Part shown: in pieces, positions 28,890-38,300 of the stretch
How the letters are laid out: each line of letters begins with the position of its first letter
How positions within the stretch are numbered: position 1 is the first letter of the stretch
Source: Aureimonas sp. Leaf427
Lineage (GTDB): Bacteria > Pseudomonadota > Alphaproteobacteria > Rhizobiales > Rhizobiaceae
Length of the DNA: 64,000 nucleotides
Reading direction: 5' to 3'
Assembly: GCF_001425485.1 (NCBI RefSeq)
Contig: NZ_LMQW01000043.1
Span: 103,035 to 167,034 of the forward strand
The notes under the pieces: model-generated
Told to the model about the DNA's origin: nothing
The model's database searches: none
What the model saw: the letters and a program-made list of their open reading frames with translations, nothing else
Program-made: the position numbers and the translations under genes

Positions 28890-29687
28890 TCAGGGGACGG
28901 CTGCCGCGTTCGGCTTCTTCGGGCTGCGTCGCTGAAGGAGGGCGGCGAGCGCGGCGAGGAGGAGGGTTCCGACGATCAGAAGGAAGGCGGCGGCGGCGAC
29001 GGTCGGGGAGATGTTCTCGCGGATGGAGGAGAACATCTGGCGGGCCAGCGTGCGCTGGTTGGGACCGGCCACGAAGAGCGTGAGCACGACCTCGTCGAGC
29101 GAGGTCGCGAAGGCGAAGACGGCGCCGGTGACGATGCCCGGCATGGCCAGCGGCAGGGTCACACGGCGAAAGACGGTCGCGGGCGGCGCGCCGAGGCTGG
29201 CGGCCGCCTGCTCGGTCCGCCGGTCGATGGCGTCGAGCGCGGTCGAAACGCTGACGATCACGAAGGGCACGCAGAGCACCGTGTGGGCCAGGATGACGCC
29301 GGTATAGGAATTGGCGAGGCCGAGTCGGACGAGGGCGATCTGCAGGCCGACCCCGAGCACCACGGCCGGCACCACCATCGGCAGAAGGAAGACGGTGCGC
29401 AGGAGGTTGGAGAAGGGAACCCGTCCACCCTTCAGGCCGAGGGCCGCCGCCGTTCCGAGGACGACGGACAGGAGTGTCGCCGCCGTTCCGATGACGAGAC
29501 TGTTCACGATCGAAAGCCGCCATGCGTCGGCGCTGGCCAATTCCCCGAACCAGCGCAGCGATACCGAGGGAATGGGATAGTTGAGAAAGATGCTCGACGT
29601 GAAGGCGAGCGGCAGGATCGCCACGAGCGGCAGCAGCAGGAAGGCCATGACCGCGATGCCGAAGACGAGTTGGATCGGGCGCAGCAT
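28890..29687 (-). CDS. Pot-type ABC transporter permease (PotC-like)
   Basis: A 265-residue inner-membrane permease with six predicted helices and the cytoplasmic EAA loop EQAAASLGAPPATVFRRVTL. The size and the opening IAVMAFLLLPLVAILPLAFT match PotC-type subunits of polyamine or other cation importers. It lies 3 bp after the other permease and ends the four-gene operon that starts with the binding protein at 33060. Confidence 0.92.
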   Translation of the reverse strand: MLRPIQLVFGIAVMAFLLLPLVAILPLAFTSSIFLNYPIPSVSLRWFGELASADAWRLSIVNSLVIGTAATLLSVVLGTAAALGLKGGRVPFSNLLRTVFLLPMVVPAVVLGVGLQIALVRLGLANSYTGVILAHTVLCVPFVIVSVSTALDAIDRRTEQAAASLGAPPATVFRRVTLPLAMPGIVTGAVFAFATSLDEVVLTLFVAGPNQRTLARQMFSSIRENISPTVAAAAFLLIVGTLLLAALAALLQRRSPKKPNAAAVP

Positions 29688-29690
29688 GGG

Positions 29691-30866
29691 TCAGGCCCCC
29701 AGGGGCGAGCCGGCGCGCGAAAGCCGGCCGTAGATCAGGTAGAGGATGGTGGTGACGGTGAGGAGGATCAGCCCGAGGGCGCCCGCCATGCCCCAATTGG
29801 CCGTCTGCAGCGAATAGAAGGCGATGATCGACGAGATCATCTGGTCGTTCGGCCCGCCGACCAGAGCCGGCGTGATGTAGTAGCCGATGGCCACCATGAA
29901 GACGAGCAGCGAGCCCGCGAGGATGCCCGGAACGGTCAAGGGCAGGAGAACGCGCCAGAAGGCCCGGAGCGGGCTGGCGCCCATGGAGGCGGCCGCCGGC
30001 ATCAGGGTCTTCGGAATGGTCGAGAGCACGCTGTAGATCGGAAGGACCATGAAGGGCAGGAGCACATGCGTCATCGCCACCACGACGCCGGCCCGGTTGA
30101 AGATGAGGGGCAGGGGCCCCGCGATCCAGCCGAGATCGACAAGGGTTCGGTTGATGATGCCCTGGTCCTGGAGAAGGATGAACCATGCGGCCGTGCGCAC
30201 GAGAAGCGAGGTCCAGAGCGGCAGGAGCACGGCGAGAAGGAGAGCGTTTCGCCTCCAACCCGTGCTGGCCGCGAGGAGCATCGCATAGGGTAGGCCGATG
30301 GCGAGGCAGACGAGGGTGATCGTGCCCGCGATCACGAAGGTGCGCCCGATGATCAGGCGGTTCGCCGATGACGTGGCGGGGAGGGAGGCGATGCTGCCGG
30401 CCGCATCGCGCTGAAGATCGACGGCGGCGAGGAGGTTGCGGTCCGTGTAGGCCGAAGTCGCGTTCTTGATGGCGAGCCAGAAGCGCGGGTCGCTCCAGCG
30501 TGGATCGACGTCCCGGAGCGGCGGCGGCGACGCCTCGGACTTCGCGGCGGTGGTCGTCTTCGAGATCAGCGTGCGAAACCCGTTCACCTCGCCGTTCAGC
30601 CGGCGGACGGCCGGGCCGAGGCTTGCTGCGGGCCCCGTGCGAAGATCCGCCAGGAGCGCGGCCTCGATCTGCGGGCCGGGCTCGCCCTCGCCGTTCCAGT
30701 CCTGAATGGCGACCGTCGTCTGGGGCAGGGCGGCGGACACCGCGTCGTCCCGCACCGCGACCGAGACCATCGTCCAGAGCGGCCAGAGAAAGAAGACCGC
30801 CAGAAACAGTAGGAGCGGCGCGACGAGCGCCAGGGCCTTCAGGCGGGAGGCGGCGCCCATGCTCAT
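29691..30866 (-). CDS. Pot-type ABC transporter permease with large periplasmic insertion (PotB-like)
   Basis: A 391-residue permease, about 100 residues longer than usual PotB. The extra part lies between helix 1 (LVAPLLLFLAVFFLWPLWTM) and helix 2, about residues 40-155, and is predicted periplasmic. The EAA loop is PAAASMGASPLRAFWRVLLP. It overlaps the ATPase stop as ATGA. The insertion may form part of the docking surface for the binding protein, which is an inference from topology only. Confidence 0.9.
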   Translation of the reverse strand: MSMGAASRLKALALVAPLLLFLAVFFLWPLWTMVSVAVRDDAVSAALPQTTVAIQDWNGEGEPGPQIEAALLADLRTGPAASLGPAVRRLNGEVNGFRTLISKTTTAAKSEASPPPLRDVDPRWSDPRFWLAIKNATSAYTDRNLLAAVDLQRDAAGSIASLPATSSANRLIIGRTFVIAGTITLVCLAIGLPYAMLLAASTGWRRNALLLAVLLPLWTSLLVRTAAWFILLQDQGIINRTLVDLGWIAGPLPLIFNRAGVVVAMTHVLLPFMVLPIYSVLSTIPKTLMPAAASMGASPLRAFWRVLLPLTVPGILAGSLLVFMVAIGYYITPALVGGPNDQMISSIIAFYSLQTANWGMAGALGLILLTVTTILYLIYGRLSRAGSPLGA

Positions 30867-31930
30867 GCGGAAAAGACCGAGCAGTCTTCCGGCGCGAAGG
30901 ACAGCGTCGCGCCGGCACCGAGCGTCGGCGTGACGTCGCGGCGGTCGGCGCGCGCGACGATGCGCTGGGAACCGACGTCGAGATGAAGGCGCAGATGGTC
31001 GCCCTGGTAGACGACGTCCTGCACGATGGCGGCCTGCGCGTTTGGCCCGTCGCCGCCGGGCGCGCCGACGCGGATGCGCTCGGGCCGAATCGACACGACG
31101 ACGGCTTCGCCGACGGCGCCGGCCGTCGGAGCCGCCGCTTCGATGGTCAGGCCCTGTCCGAGATCGACGCGGATCGTTCGTTCGGATCGTGCGACGACCT
31201 TGCCCTCCAGGAGATTGGTCTCGCCGATGAACTGCGAGACGAAGCGGTTCGCGGGACGGTCGTAGACCTCTGCGGCGCTTCCGATCTGGGCGATGCGGCC
31301 CTTGTCGAAGATGGCGATGCGATCGGACATGGTCAGCGCCTCGCCCTGGTCGTGCGTGACGAAGACGATGGTGAGGCCGAGCCGGCGGTGCAGCGCCCGG
31401 ATCTCCAGCTGCATTTCCTCGCGAAGCTGCTTGTCGAGCGCGCCGAGCGGCTCGTCCATCAGGACGACCTTGGGCTCGAACACGAGCGCGCGGGTCAGCG
31501 CCACGCGCTGCTGCTGTCCGCCCGACAGTTGCGAGGGCTTGCGGTCCGCCAGATGCGCGAGCTGCACGCGCTCCAGCGCCTTGGCGACCCGCTCGTCCCG
31601 CTCGGCGCGTCCGACCTTCCGCATGTCCAGCGGGAAGGCGACGTTCTCGGCGACCGTCATATGGGGAAAGAGCGCATAGTTCTGGAAGACGACGCCCATG
31701 CCGCGCTTGTGCGGCGGAAGTCCCTGGATGCGCTGGCCTTCGAGAAGGATGGTGCCCGACGTCGTGGTCTCGAAGCCGGCCAGCATCATGAGCGTGGTGG
31801 TCTTGCCGGAACCGGAGGGGCCGAGCAGAGACAGAAACTCTCCCTTGCCCACCACCAGTTCCAGATTTTCGATCACCCGTATCGGACCATAGGCTTTCGA
31901 CACCTGCTGAAACTGGATGAAAGGTGTCAT
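30863..31930 (-). CDS. Pot-type ABC transporter ATP-binding protein (PotA-like)
   Basis: A 355-residue ATPase. Walker A is GPSGSGKTT at about residues 38-46, the signature is LSGGQQQRVALTRAL, Walker B is VVLMDEPLGALD, and the switch His is in FVTHDQGEAL. The C-terminal TOBE region (about 270-355) is typical of PotA and CysA-like subunits. It is the second gene of the operon, after the binding protein, with a hairpin in the gap. Confidence 0.95.
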   Translation of the reverse strand: MTPFIQFQQVSKAYGPIRVIENLELVVGKGEFLSLLGPSGSGKTTTLMMLAGFETTTSGTILLEGQRIQGLPPHKRGMGVVFQNYALFPHMTVAENVAFPLDMRKVGRAERDERVAKALERVQLAHLADRKPSQLSGGQQQRVALTRALVFEPKVVLMDEPLGALDKQLREEMQLEIRALHRRLGLTIVFVTHDQGEALTMSDRIAIFDKGRIAQIGSAAEVYDRPANRFVSQFIGETNLLEGKVVARSERTIRVDLGQGLTIEAAAPTAGAVGEAVVVSIRPERIRVGAPGGDGPNAQAAIVQDVVYQGDHLRLHLDVGSQRIVARADRRDVTPTLGAGATLSFAPEDCSVFSA

Positions 31931-31962
31931 CGATCCGTCCGTTGGAGGTCTCCGGTGGAGGA

Positions 31963-31986
31963 ACCCGGCCGCTTCGGCCGCCGGGT
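31963..31986 (-). promoter_or_regulatory. Intercistronic hairpin after the Pot-type binding-protein gene
   Basis: A 24-nt inverted repeat: ACCCGGC pairs with GCCGGGT, then one mismatch, then GC/GC around a TTCG loop. It lies 25-48 nt after the binding-protein stop and before the ATPase. No T-run follows. Its likely role is to keep binding-protein mRNA abundant relative to the membrane genes. Confidence 0.5.
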
Positions 31987-32010
31987 CGCCCCTCGTCTTT
32001 CGCTTCAGGC

Positions 32011-33060
32011 CTACTGTGCGACCCAGGCGTTGAAGCGTGTCGTCAGCGCCTCGACATTGTCCACCCAGAAATCGCCGTCCAGGGGAATGGAAACGTCGAG
32101 ATTGGCCGGCGCGGTCGGCAGCTGCGCCGCCACGTCCGGCTTCAGCATCGCGCCCGCTTCCTTGTTGGGCAAGCCGTAGGCGATGAAGTCCGGCAGTTTC
32201 GACTGGTTCTCCGGCAGGCTGGCGAACTGGATGAAGTCGAAGGCCGCCTCCTTGTTCGGCGAGCCCTTCAGGACGACCCAGCTGTCGATCGCGTAGATTG
32301 AGCCGGGCCAGACGATCTGGAAGTTCTTGCCCTCCGACTTGTTGATGCCGGCGAGACGGCCGTTATAGGCCGAGGTCATCACGACCTCGCCGGAGGCGAG
32401 CAGCTGGATCGGCTGGGCGCCGGATTCCCACCAGACGAGATCCTTCTTGATCGTGTCGAGCTTGGCGAAGGCGCGGTCGACGCCCTCCGGCGTCGCCAGC
32501 GTCGTGTAGACGTCCTTCGGCGCGACACCATCGGCGATCAGGGCGAATTCGAGCGCGTATTTCGGGCCCTTGCGAAGCGCCCGCTTGCCCGGAAACTTGG
32601 CGGTGTCGAAGAAGTCGGCCCAGCTCGCCGGCGGGGTCTTGAGCTTGTCGGCGTCGTAGCTGAGACCCGTCGTCCAGACGATGGCGCCGACGCCGCATTC
32701 GTTGACGGCGGAGGGAATGAACTTGTCCTCGCCGCCGAGCTTGGCCCAGTCGACCGGCTCGTAGAGCCCGTCGGCGCAGCCGAGCGCCAGTTCCTCGGTC
32801 TCCACCTGGACGACGTCCCAGTTCGGCGTTCCGGCCTGGAGCTTGGCCGCCAGCACGCCGTAGCCGCCGTCCCAGGACTCGTCGAGCAGCGGCTTGGCCG
32901 ACTTGGCCGCGAAGGGCTGGAAGTAGATCTGCCGCTGCGCGTCCTGATAGTTGCCGCCCCATGAGACCACGGTGAGGTCGCGGGCAAGAACCGGTTGGCT
33001 CGCCAGAAGCGATCCGACCAAGAGGGCACCGATCGTCGTCCACCGTCCCGTCGCGCGCAT
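32011..33060 (-). CDS. Pot-type ABC transporter periplasmic binding protein (PotD-like)
   Basis: A 349-residue protein with a Sec signal (IGALLVGSLLASQPVLA, cleavage near residue 26). The mature start RDLTVVSWGGNYQDAQRQIY is typical of the PotD/spermidine-type cluster. It would capture a small cationic or carboxylated solute in the periplasm for the three downstream subunits. The ligand cannot be told from sequence. The operon lies next to a PuuR-like regulator and a histidinol-dehydrogenase paralogue, so an amino alcohol, polyamine or related alcohol is possible. Confidence 0.92.
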   Translation of the reverse strand: MRATGRWTTIGALLVGSLLASQPVLARDLTVVSWGGNYQDAQRQIYFQPFAAKSAKPLLDESWDGGYGVLAAKLQAGTPNWDVVQVETEELALGCADGLYEPVDWAKLGGEDKFIPSAVNECGVGAIVWTTGLSYDADKLKTPPASWADFFDTAKFPGKRALRKGPKYALEFALIADGVAPKDVYTTLATPEGVDRAFAKLDTIKKDLVWWESGAQPIQLLASGEVVMTSAYNGRLAGINKSEGKNFQIVWPGSIYAIDSWVVLKGSPNKEAAFDFIQFASLPENQSKLPDFIAYGLPNKEAGAMLKPDVAAQLPTAPANLDVSIPLDGDFWVDNVEALTTRFNAWVAQ

Positions 33061-33215
33061 CGCACTCTCCTCTTCGTCATCTTAAGGGAAGGAGACTGAA
33101 GCACAAAAAATGCAGTCCGCAGAGCTATTCGACCGCCTGTTGAAGATAATCGACGTTTGCGATGCACTCTGCGGGTCAGGCTGCGCAAGGCGGGATCAGA
33201 CGACGAGCGCCGACC

Positions 33216-33764
33216 CTAATAGGTGGGAGGCGTGATCGCGCTGATGAGCTCGGCCGGCGAGTCCGTCGGATTGCGGAAGCGGTGGGGCGTCTGGCTGTCG
33301 AAGTAGTAGGCGTCGCCCGCAACCAGAAGCCGGGTTTCCTCGCCCACCGTCACCTCGACGGAGCCCTTCGTGACGACGCCGGCCTCCTGCGCCGTGTGGG
33401 AGAAGGCCTGACCGGTATCGGAGCCGGGCGTGTAGGTTTCGCACAGGAGCAGGAGATGCCGGTTCGGGTGGTTGATGCCGACCATGCGGTAGGAAATGCC
33501 GTCGGCGCGTCCGATCTCCGCAAGCTCGTCCGCCCGGTAGAAGGGCGAAAACGGCGTGGTCGCCTCGATCTCGGAGAAGAAGCCGGTCAGCGTCGATCCC
33601 ATCGCCTCCAGAATGGCGCTCAGCGTATCGAGCGAGGGACTGAGACGATCGCGCTCCAGAAGCGAGATCGTGGAATGGGAGATGCCCGAGCGGATGGCCA
33701 GTTGCCGCGCGGACAGCTGGCGCCGACGCCTCAGCTCCTGGATCTTCAAGCCGATCGCCGCCAT
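33216..33764 (-). CDS. XRE-family regulator with cupin domain (PuuR-like)
   Basis: A 182-residue regulator. The HTH_3 domain is residues 5-60 (LSARQLAIRSGISHSTISLL). A cupin_2 sensor domain lies at about 105-178 (HTAQEAGVVTKGSVEVTVGE and DSQTPHRFRNPTD). PuuR and related proteins control polyamine or amino-acid utilisation and bind their inducer in the cupin. It is encoded just upstream of the ABC operon on the same strand and divergent to the HisD-like gene, so both are probable targets. Confidence 0.92.
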   Translation of the reverse strand: MAAIGLKIQELRRRRQLSARQLAIRSGISHSTISLLERDRLSPSLDTLSAILEAMGSTLTGFFSEIEATTPFSPFYRADELAEIGRADGISYRMVGINHPNRHLLLLCETYTPGSDTGQAFSHTAQEAGVVTKGSVEVTVGEETRLLVAGDAYYFDSQTPHRFRNPTDSPAELISAITPPTY

Positions 33765-33994
33765 GGAACGCTCCTCCTCCGGATGGGGCCGACGCCCGAT
33801 CGTCGGCGAGCGGCGATCCCGGTCATCGATCCGCGGCGCCGCAGACCGGTGTCCGACTTGTTTGCACCGCCGTCGCCGCGTGGTGAGTATATCGACCAGT
33901 TCGGGTCCTTGTCATTGTGAAGTCGAGACGAGTTTGCGAGCTTCGACGCGATCGGTCGCGGGAACGGTCGATCATGTCCCGGCTGGAGATATCG

Positions 33995-35296
33995 ATGACG
34001 ACCGCCAATGCAGTGCAGAGCCTTCGCGTGCAGCACCTCAAGGCTCCCGAACGCGATGTCGCGGACGAGAACGCGATCGAGGCCACCGTCAAGGAGATCG
34101 TGGCCGCGGTGCGCGAAGAGGGCGACACGGCGCTGACGCGCTACGGCGCGCTCTACGACAAGCTCGACATCTCCGTCTTCGAAGTGTCGCTGGCCGATCG
34201 CGACCGGGCCGTGGCGTCGCTCGATCCGCAGACGCGGGAGGACACGCTGTTTGCGATTGCCAACGTCACGGCCTTCGCCGAGGCGCAGCTGGCGACGATC
34301 CTGCCGCTCGACGTCGAGCTTCTGCCGGGCGTGCATCTGGGGCACCGGGTCATTCCGATCGGGCGCATCGGAGCCTATGTGCCGGGCGGCCGCTATCCGC
34401 TTCTCTCCGCGCCGGTGATGACCATCGTGCCCGCCAAGGTCGCCGGCGTCGGCGAGATCATCGCCTGCCTGCCGCCCGGCGCGCACGAGGCGATGGTCGC
34501 CGGATGTCATCTGGCCGGCGCCGATCGCATCTTCCGGATCGGCGGCGCCCAGGCCATCGCCGCCATGGCCTACGGGACGGCCCAGATCCCGGCCGTCGAC
34601 AAGATCGTCGGGCCGGGCAACGCCTATGTGAACGAGGCGAAGCGCCAGGTCTTCGGACAGGTCGGCATCGACCAGCTCGCGGGGCCGAGCGAGATCTACA
34701 TCCTGGCGGATTCATCGGGCGATGCGGAGACGATCGCGACGGACCTGCTCGCGCAGGCCGAGCACGACGTGCGCACGCGCGTCGGTCTCATCACCACCGA
34801 CCGGGCGCTGGGGGAGGCCGTCATCGCGGAGGTCGGCCGGCAGCTCGAACATCTGCCGACCGCGCCGGTGGCCGGGATCGCCTGGGATCGCTTCGGCGAG
34901 GTGGTCCTGTGCGAGGACGAAGCTGCCATGATCGCCTATTCCGATCACATCGCCGCCGAGCATCTGCAGGTCCATACGCTCGACCCGCACGCGACAGCCG
35001 CCAAGCTGTCCAACTACGGGTCGCTGTTCATCGGCACGATGGCGAGCGTCGTCTATTCCGACAAATGCTGCGGCACGAACCACACGCTGCCGACGATGGG
35101 AGCGGGGCGCTACACCGGCGGCCTCTGGGTCGGCTCCTACGTGAAGGTCGCCACGCACCAATGGCTCGACGAGCGCGGCGTGGCCGCCGTCGCGCCCGCG
35201 GCCGTTCGGCAGAGCGCCAGCGAGGGTCTGGAAGGCCATCGCCGAGCCGCCGCGCTCCGCCTCGAGCGCGGACAGGCTTCATCCCGAGATCGGTGA
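33995..35296 (+). CDS. Histidinol-dehydrogenase-family dehydrogenase, not in a his operon
   Basis: A 433-residue NAD-dependent alcohol dehydrogenase of the HisD fold. Zinc and catalytic positions correspond to HisD: Gln and His in LLAQAEHD, Glu-His in AAEHLQVHT, Asp in YSDKCCGTNH and the last His in EGLEGHRRAAALRLE. The tail around GGLWVGSYVKVATHQWL resembles HisD paralogues such as sulfopropanediol dehydrogenase (HpsN) more than biosynthetic HisD. No other his gene is nearby. ATG 33995 is chosen for GGAG at 8-9 nt; ATG 33974 is an alternative. It may oxidise the solute imported by the adjacent Pot-type transporter. Confidence 0.85.
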   Translation: MTTANAVQSLRVQHLKAPERDVADENAIEATVKEIVAAVREEGDTALTRYGALYDKLDISVFEVSLADRDRAVASLDPQTREDTLFAIANVTAFAEAQLATILPLDVELLPGVHLGHRVIPIGRIGAYVPGGRYPLLSAPVMTIVPAKVAGVGEIIACLPPGAHEAMVAGCHLAGADRIFRIGGAQAIAAMAYGTAQIPAVDKIVGPGNAYVNEAKRQVFGQVGIDQLAGPSEIYILADSSGDAETIATDLLAQAEHDVRTRVGLITTDRALGEAVIAEVGRQLEHLPTAPVAGIAWDRFGEVVLCEDEAAMIAYSDHIAAEHLQVHTLDPHATAAKLSNYGSLFIGTMASVVYSDKCCGTNHTLPTMGAGRYTGGLWVGSYVKVATHQWLDERGVAAVAPAAVRQSASEGLEGHRRAAALRLERGQASSRDR

Positions 35297-35300
35297 GGGC

Positions 35301-38300
35301 CTACCGCCCGCCCGTCGAAACGGCCGTCGAAACGGCGGTCCAGGGCGCCTTGTCCGGCGCGAAGCGGGCCCGGAGATAGCGCACCAGCGAGGCCGTGGAG
35401 GCATCGTCGAGGGTTCCCGCGAAGGCGGGCATGGCCATGGCCTGCGCATCGAGGCCGAAGGGCACGGGAATGCCGAGGCGGATGGCCTGGATCGTGTTGG
35501 TCGGTTCGGCAGCGTGGAGAGCGGTGTTGAGGGCGAGCGGCGTCAGCTCGCTATCGTCGCCGTGGCAGGAGGCGCAGGCGCCCTCGAAGATGCGCGCGCC
35601 GATCGGCTCGGCGGCGGCGGCGCTCGAAGCCGTCGCGTCCGCGGCGATGATGACAGTGGCGCTGTCGGCTGACGGCGCGGGCTTCGCGGTGAGACTGCCG
35701 AGATAGGTGGCCATGGCCAGGATGTCGGCATCGGGCAGGTCGCGGAACGATTCGACGACATGGGCCATGGGGCCGGCGGCCGCGCCGTGGTCAGCCGAGC
35801 GTCCGGTGCGCAGGTAGTCGTAGAAGGCGTCTTGCGTCCACGCGACCGGCGCGACGGAAAGAGAGGTCAGGGCCGGCGCGTCCCAGCCGTCGGCATGACC
35901 GCCGGCCAGATGGGCCTCGCCGGTCTTCTCCGCGCCCAGCGCGTTGCGCGGGGAGTGGCAGGCCGAGCAATGGCCGAGACCTTCCACGAGTTCGGCGCCT
36001 CGGTTCCAGACGGCGCTCTTCGCCGGGTCAGCCAGGGCAGGCGAGGTCGAGAGGAATAGGGCGTTCCAGCCTGCCATGAGCGGGCGAAAGCCGAAGGGGA
36101 AGCGAAGGCTCGTCTCGGGGACCTTCGCGGCGGAGGGTGCCGCTGCCATGAGATAGGCATAGAGCGCCTGCAGGTCGCGTTCGCTCGTCCCTGCGAAGGA
36201 CGTGTAGGGATGGGCGGGATAGAGGAAATGCCCGTCGCGCGAGACGCCCTGGCGCATCGCGCGCTCGAAGGCCGGATAGGTCCAGGCCCCGATCCCGGCC
36301 TCGGCATCCGGGGTGATGTTGGTGGCGTAGACCGTGCCGAAGGGCGTCTCCAGCGCCCGGCCGCCCGCGAAGGGCGTTCCGTCCGATCCGATGTGGCAGA
36401 CGTTGCAGGCGCCGGCGGCGGCGGCCAGACGGCCCCGCTCGATCGTCGCGGAGGAGAAGAGGTCGGCCGCCGGGCGCTCCGCCGGCGCGATCGGCGGGCG
36501 CCAGGGCAGGACCGCGGCGCCGGCCGCCAGCAGGCCGGCGAAGACGCCCGCGACCGATCCGAACCAGCGGCGGCGTTTCGCGGCGCGCGGCGCGGGGGCG
36601 CGTTCCGGCGGCGGCGGCGGGTGCGCCAGCGGGTTCAAGGCCGCGCGCACGCGCTCCGGGGTGAGCGGTAGCTCGCGGAAGCGCACGCCGGTCGCGTCGA
36701 AGATCGCGTTGGCGATGGCGGCGGCGCTCGGCACGGAGGCGGATTCGCCCGCGCCGAGCGGCGGCTCGTCCGGGCGCTCCATCAGGAGAACGTCGACCTC
36801 GGGAACATCGGGAAAGCGCAGGATGGGATAGGCGCCCCATTCGAGGCTCGCCACCCCGGTCTGCGAGAAGCGGACCTCCTCCTTGAGCACGCGGCTCGTG
36901 GACTGGATGACGTTGCCGTGGATCTGGTGGCGCACGCCGTTCGGGTTCACCATCTCGCCGGTGTCCTGGCCGCAGGTGACGCGCGTCACCGCGATCTCGC
37001 CGGTCGCCTTGTTCACGGCCACGTCCGCGACCCAGGCGGCCCAGGCGGCGGCCGTGCCGGGAAACTTGCCGTGGACATAGACGGCATAGGCGAAGCCGCG
37101 CCCGTAGAGAATGTCGCCCTCGCCGCCATGGGTGAAGGGCGCCGTGTGCGGCACCCAGGCGGCGCGCTCGGCGACCGCGCGCACCAGATCCACCGCGCGC
37201 GGGTCCGTCAGGTAGCGCAGGCGGTATTCGATCGGATCGACCTTCGCGGCGGTCGCCAGCTCGTCGATGAAGGATTCGTGCGCGAAGGTATTCGGCATGG
37301 CCGAGACGCCGCGGAACCAGGAGGCCCGCGCGATCGGCGGCATGTCGTGGACGGTGACGCGCAGGTTCGGGAAGGCATAGGGCGGGATCGCCGTGCGGTC
37401 GCCCATCTCGGCGATGGCGGCGACGGGCGCGAGCTTGCCGGTGAGGATCAGCGGCAGGGTCGGCGCGAGGTTGGACGGATAGCGCGTCTCGAAATCGTAG
37501 AGCGCGGGGCCGCCCTCCCGGTCGAGCCCGCCGCGCACGTCGACGACCTGCGCGGCGCCCTTCGGCTCCCAGGCATGTTCCTGCTCGCGCGTCAGCTGGA
37601 CGCGAACGGGCGCGCCGACGGCACGCGACAGGAGGGCGGCGTCGGCCGTGACGTCGTCGGCGCAGTTGCGGCCGTAGCACCCGGCCGCCTCCAGCCGCTC
37701 CACGGTGATCCGCTCTTCCGGCATGTCGAGCAGCCGGGACAGATCGGTGCGCATGGGAAACGGGTTCTGCGTGCCCGACCAGACCGTCAGCGTCTCCTCG
37801 CGCCAGTCCGCGACGGCGCAGGACGGGCCGATCGAGCCGTGCATCTGATAGGGCCAGACGTAAGTCCGCTCCATCGTCTCGGCCGCCCCATCGAAGGCCC
37901 CGTCGGCATCGCCCCGGTCGGCCAGTGTCCGGGCGCTGGACGGGTTGGCGCGCAGCGCCTCTTCAGGCGCGTTGAGGTCCGGGATCAATGGGGCAGGGCG
38001 CCAGGCCACGCGAAGCCGCTTCATCGCCTCGACGGCATCCTCCTCCCGAACCGCGACGACGCCGACGAAATCGCCGATCGCGACGACGGCGACGCGGCCG
38101 GGGATCTCGGCGACCGAGGCCTCGTCGACCGCGATGAGGCTCGTTCCCACATGCGGTCCGGCGTCGAAGCCGGCATAGGGCGGCCGCACGACGCGCCCGT
38201 GCAGCATGCCGGGAACGCGCACGTCATGGACATAGGTGAAGCTGCCGCTCGCCTTGGCGGCGATGTCGGTGCGCGCCTGCGGGCGGCCGACGATCGTGTA

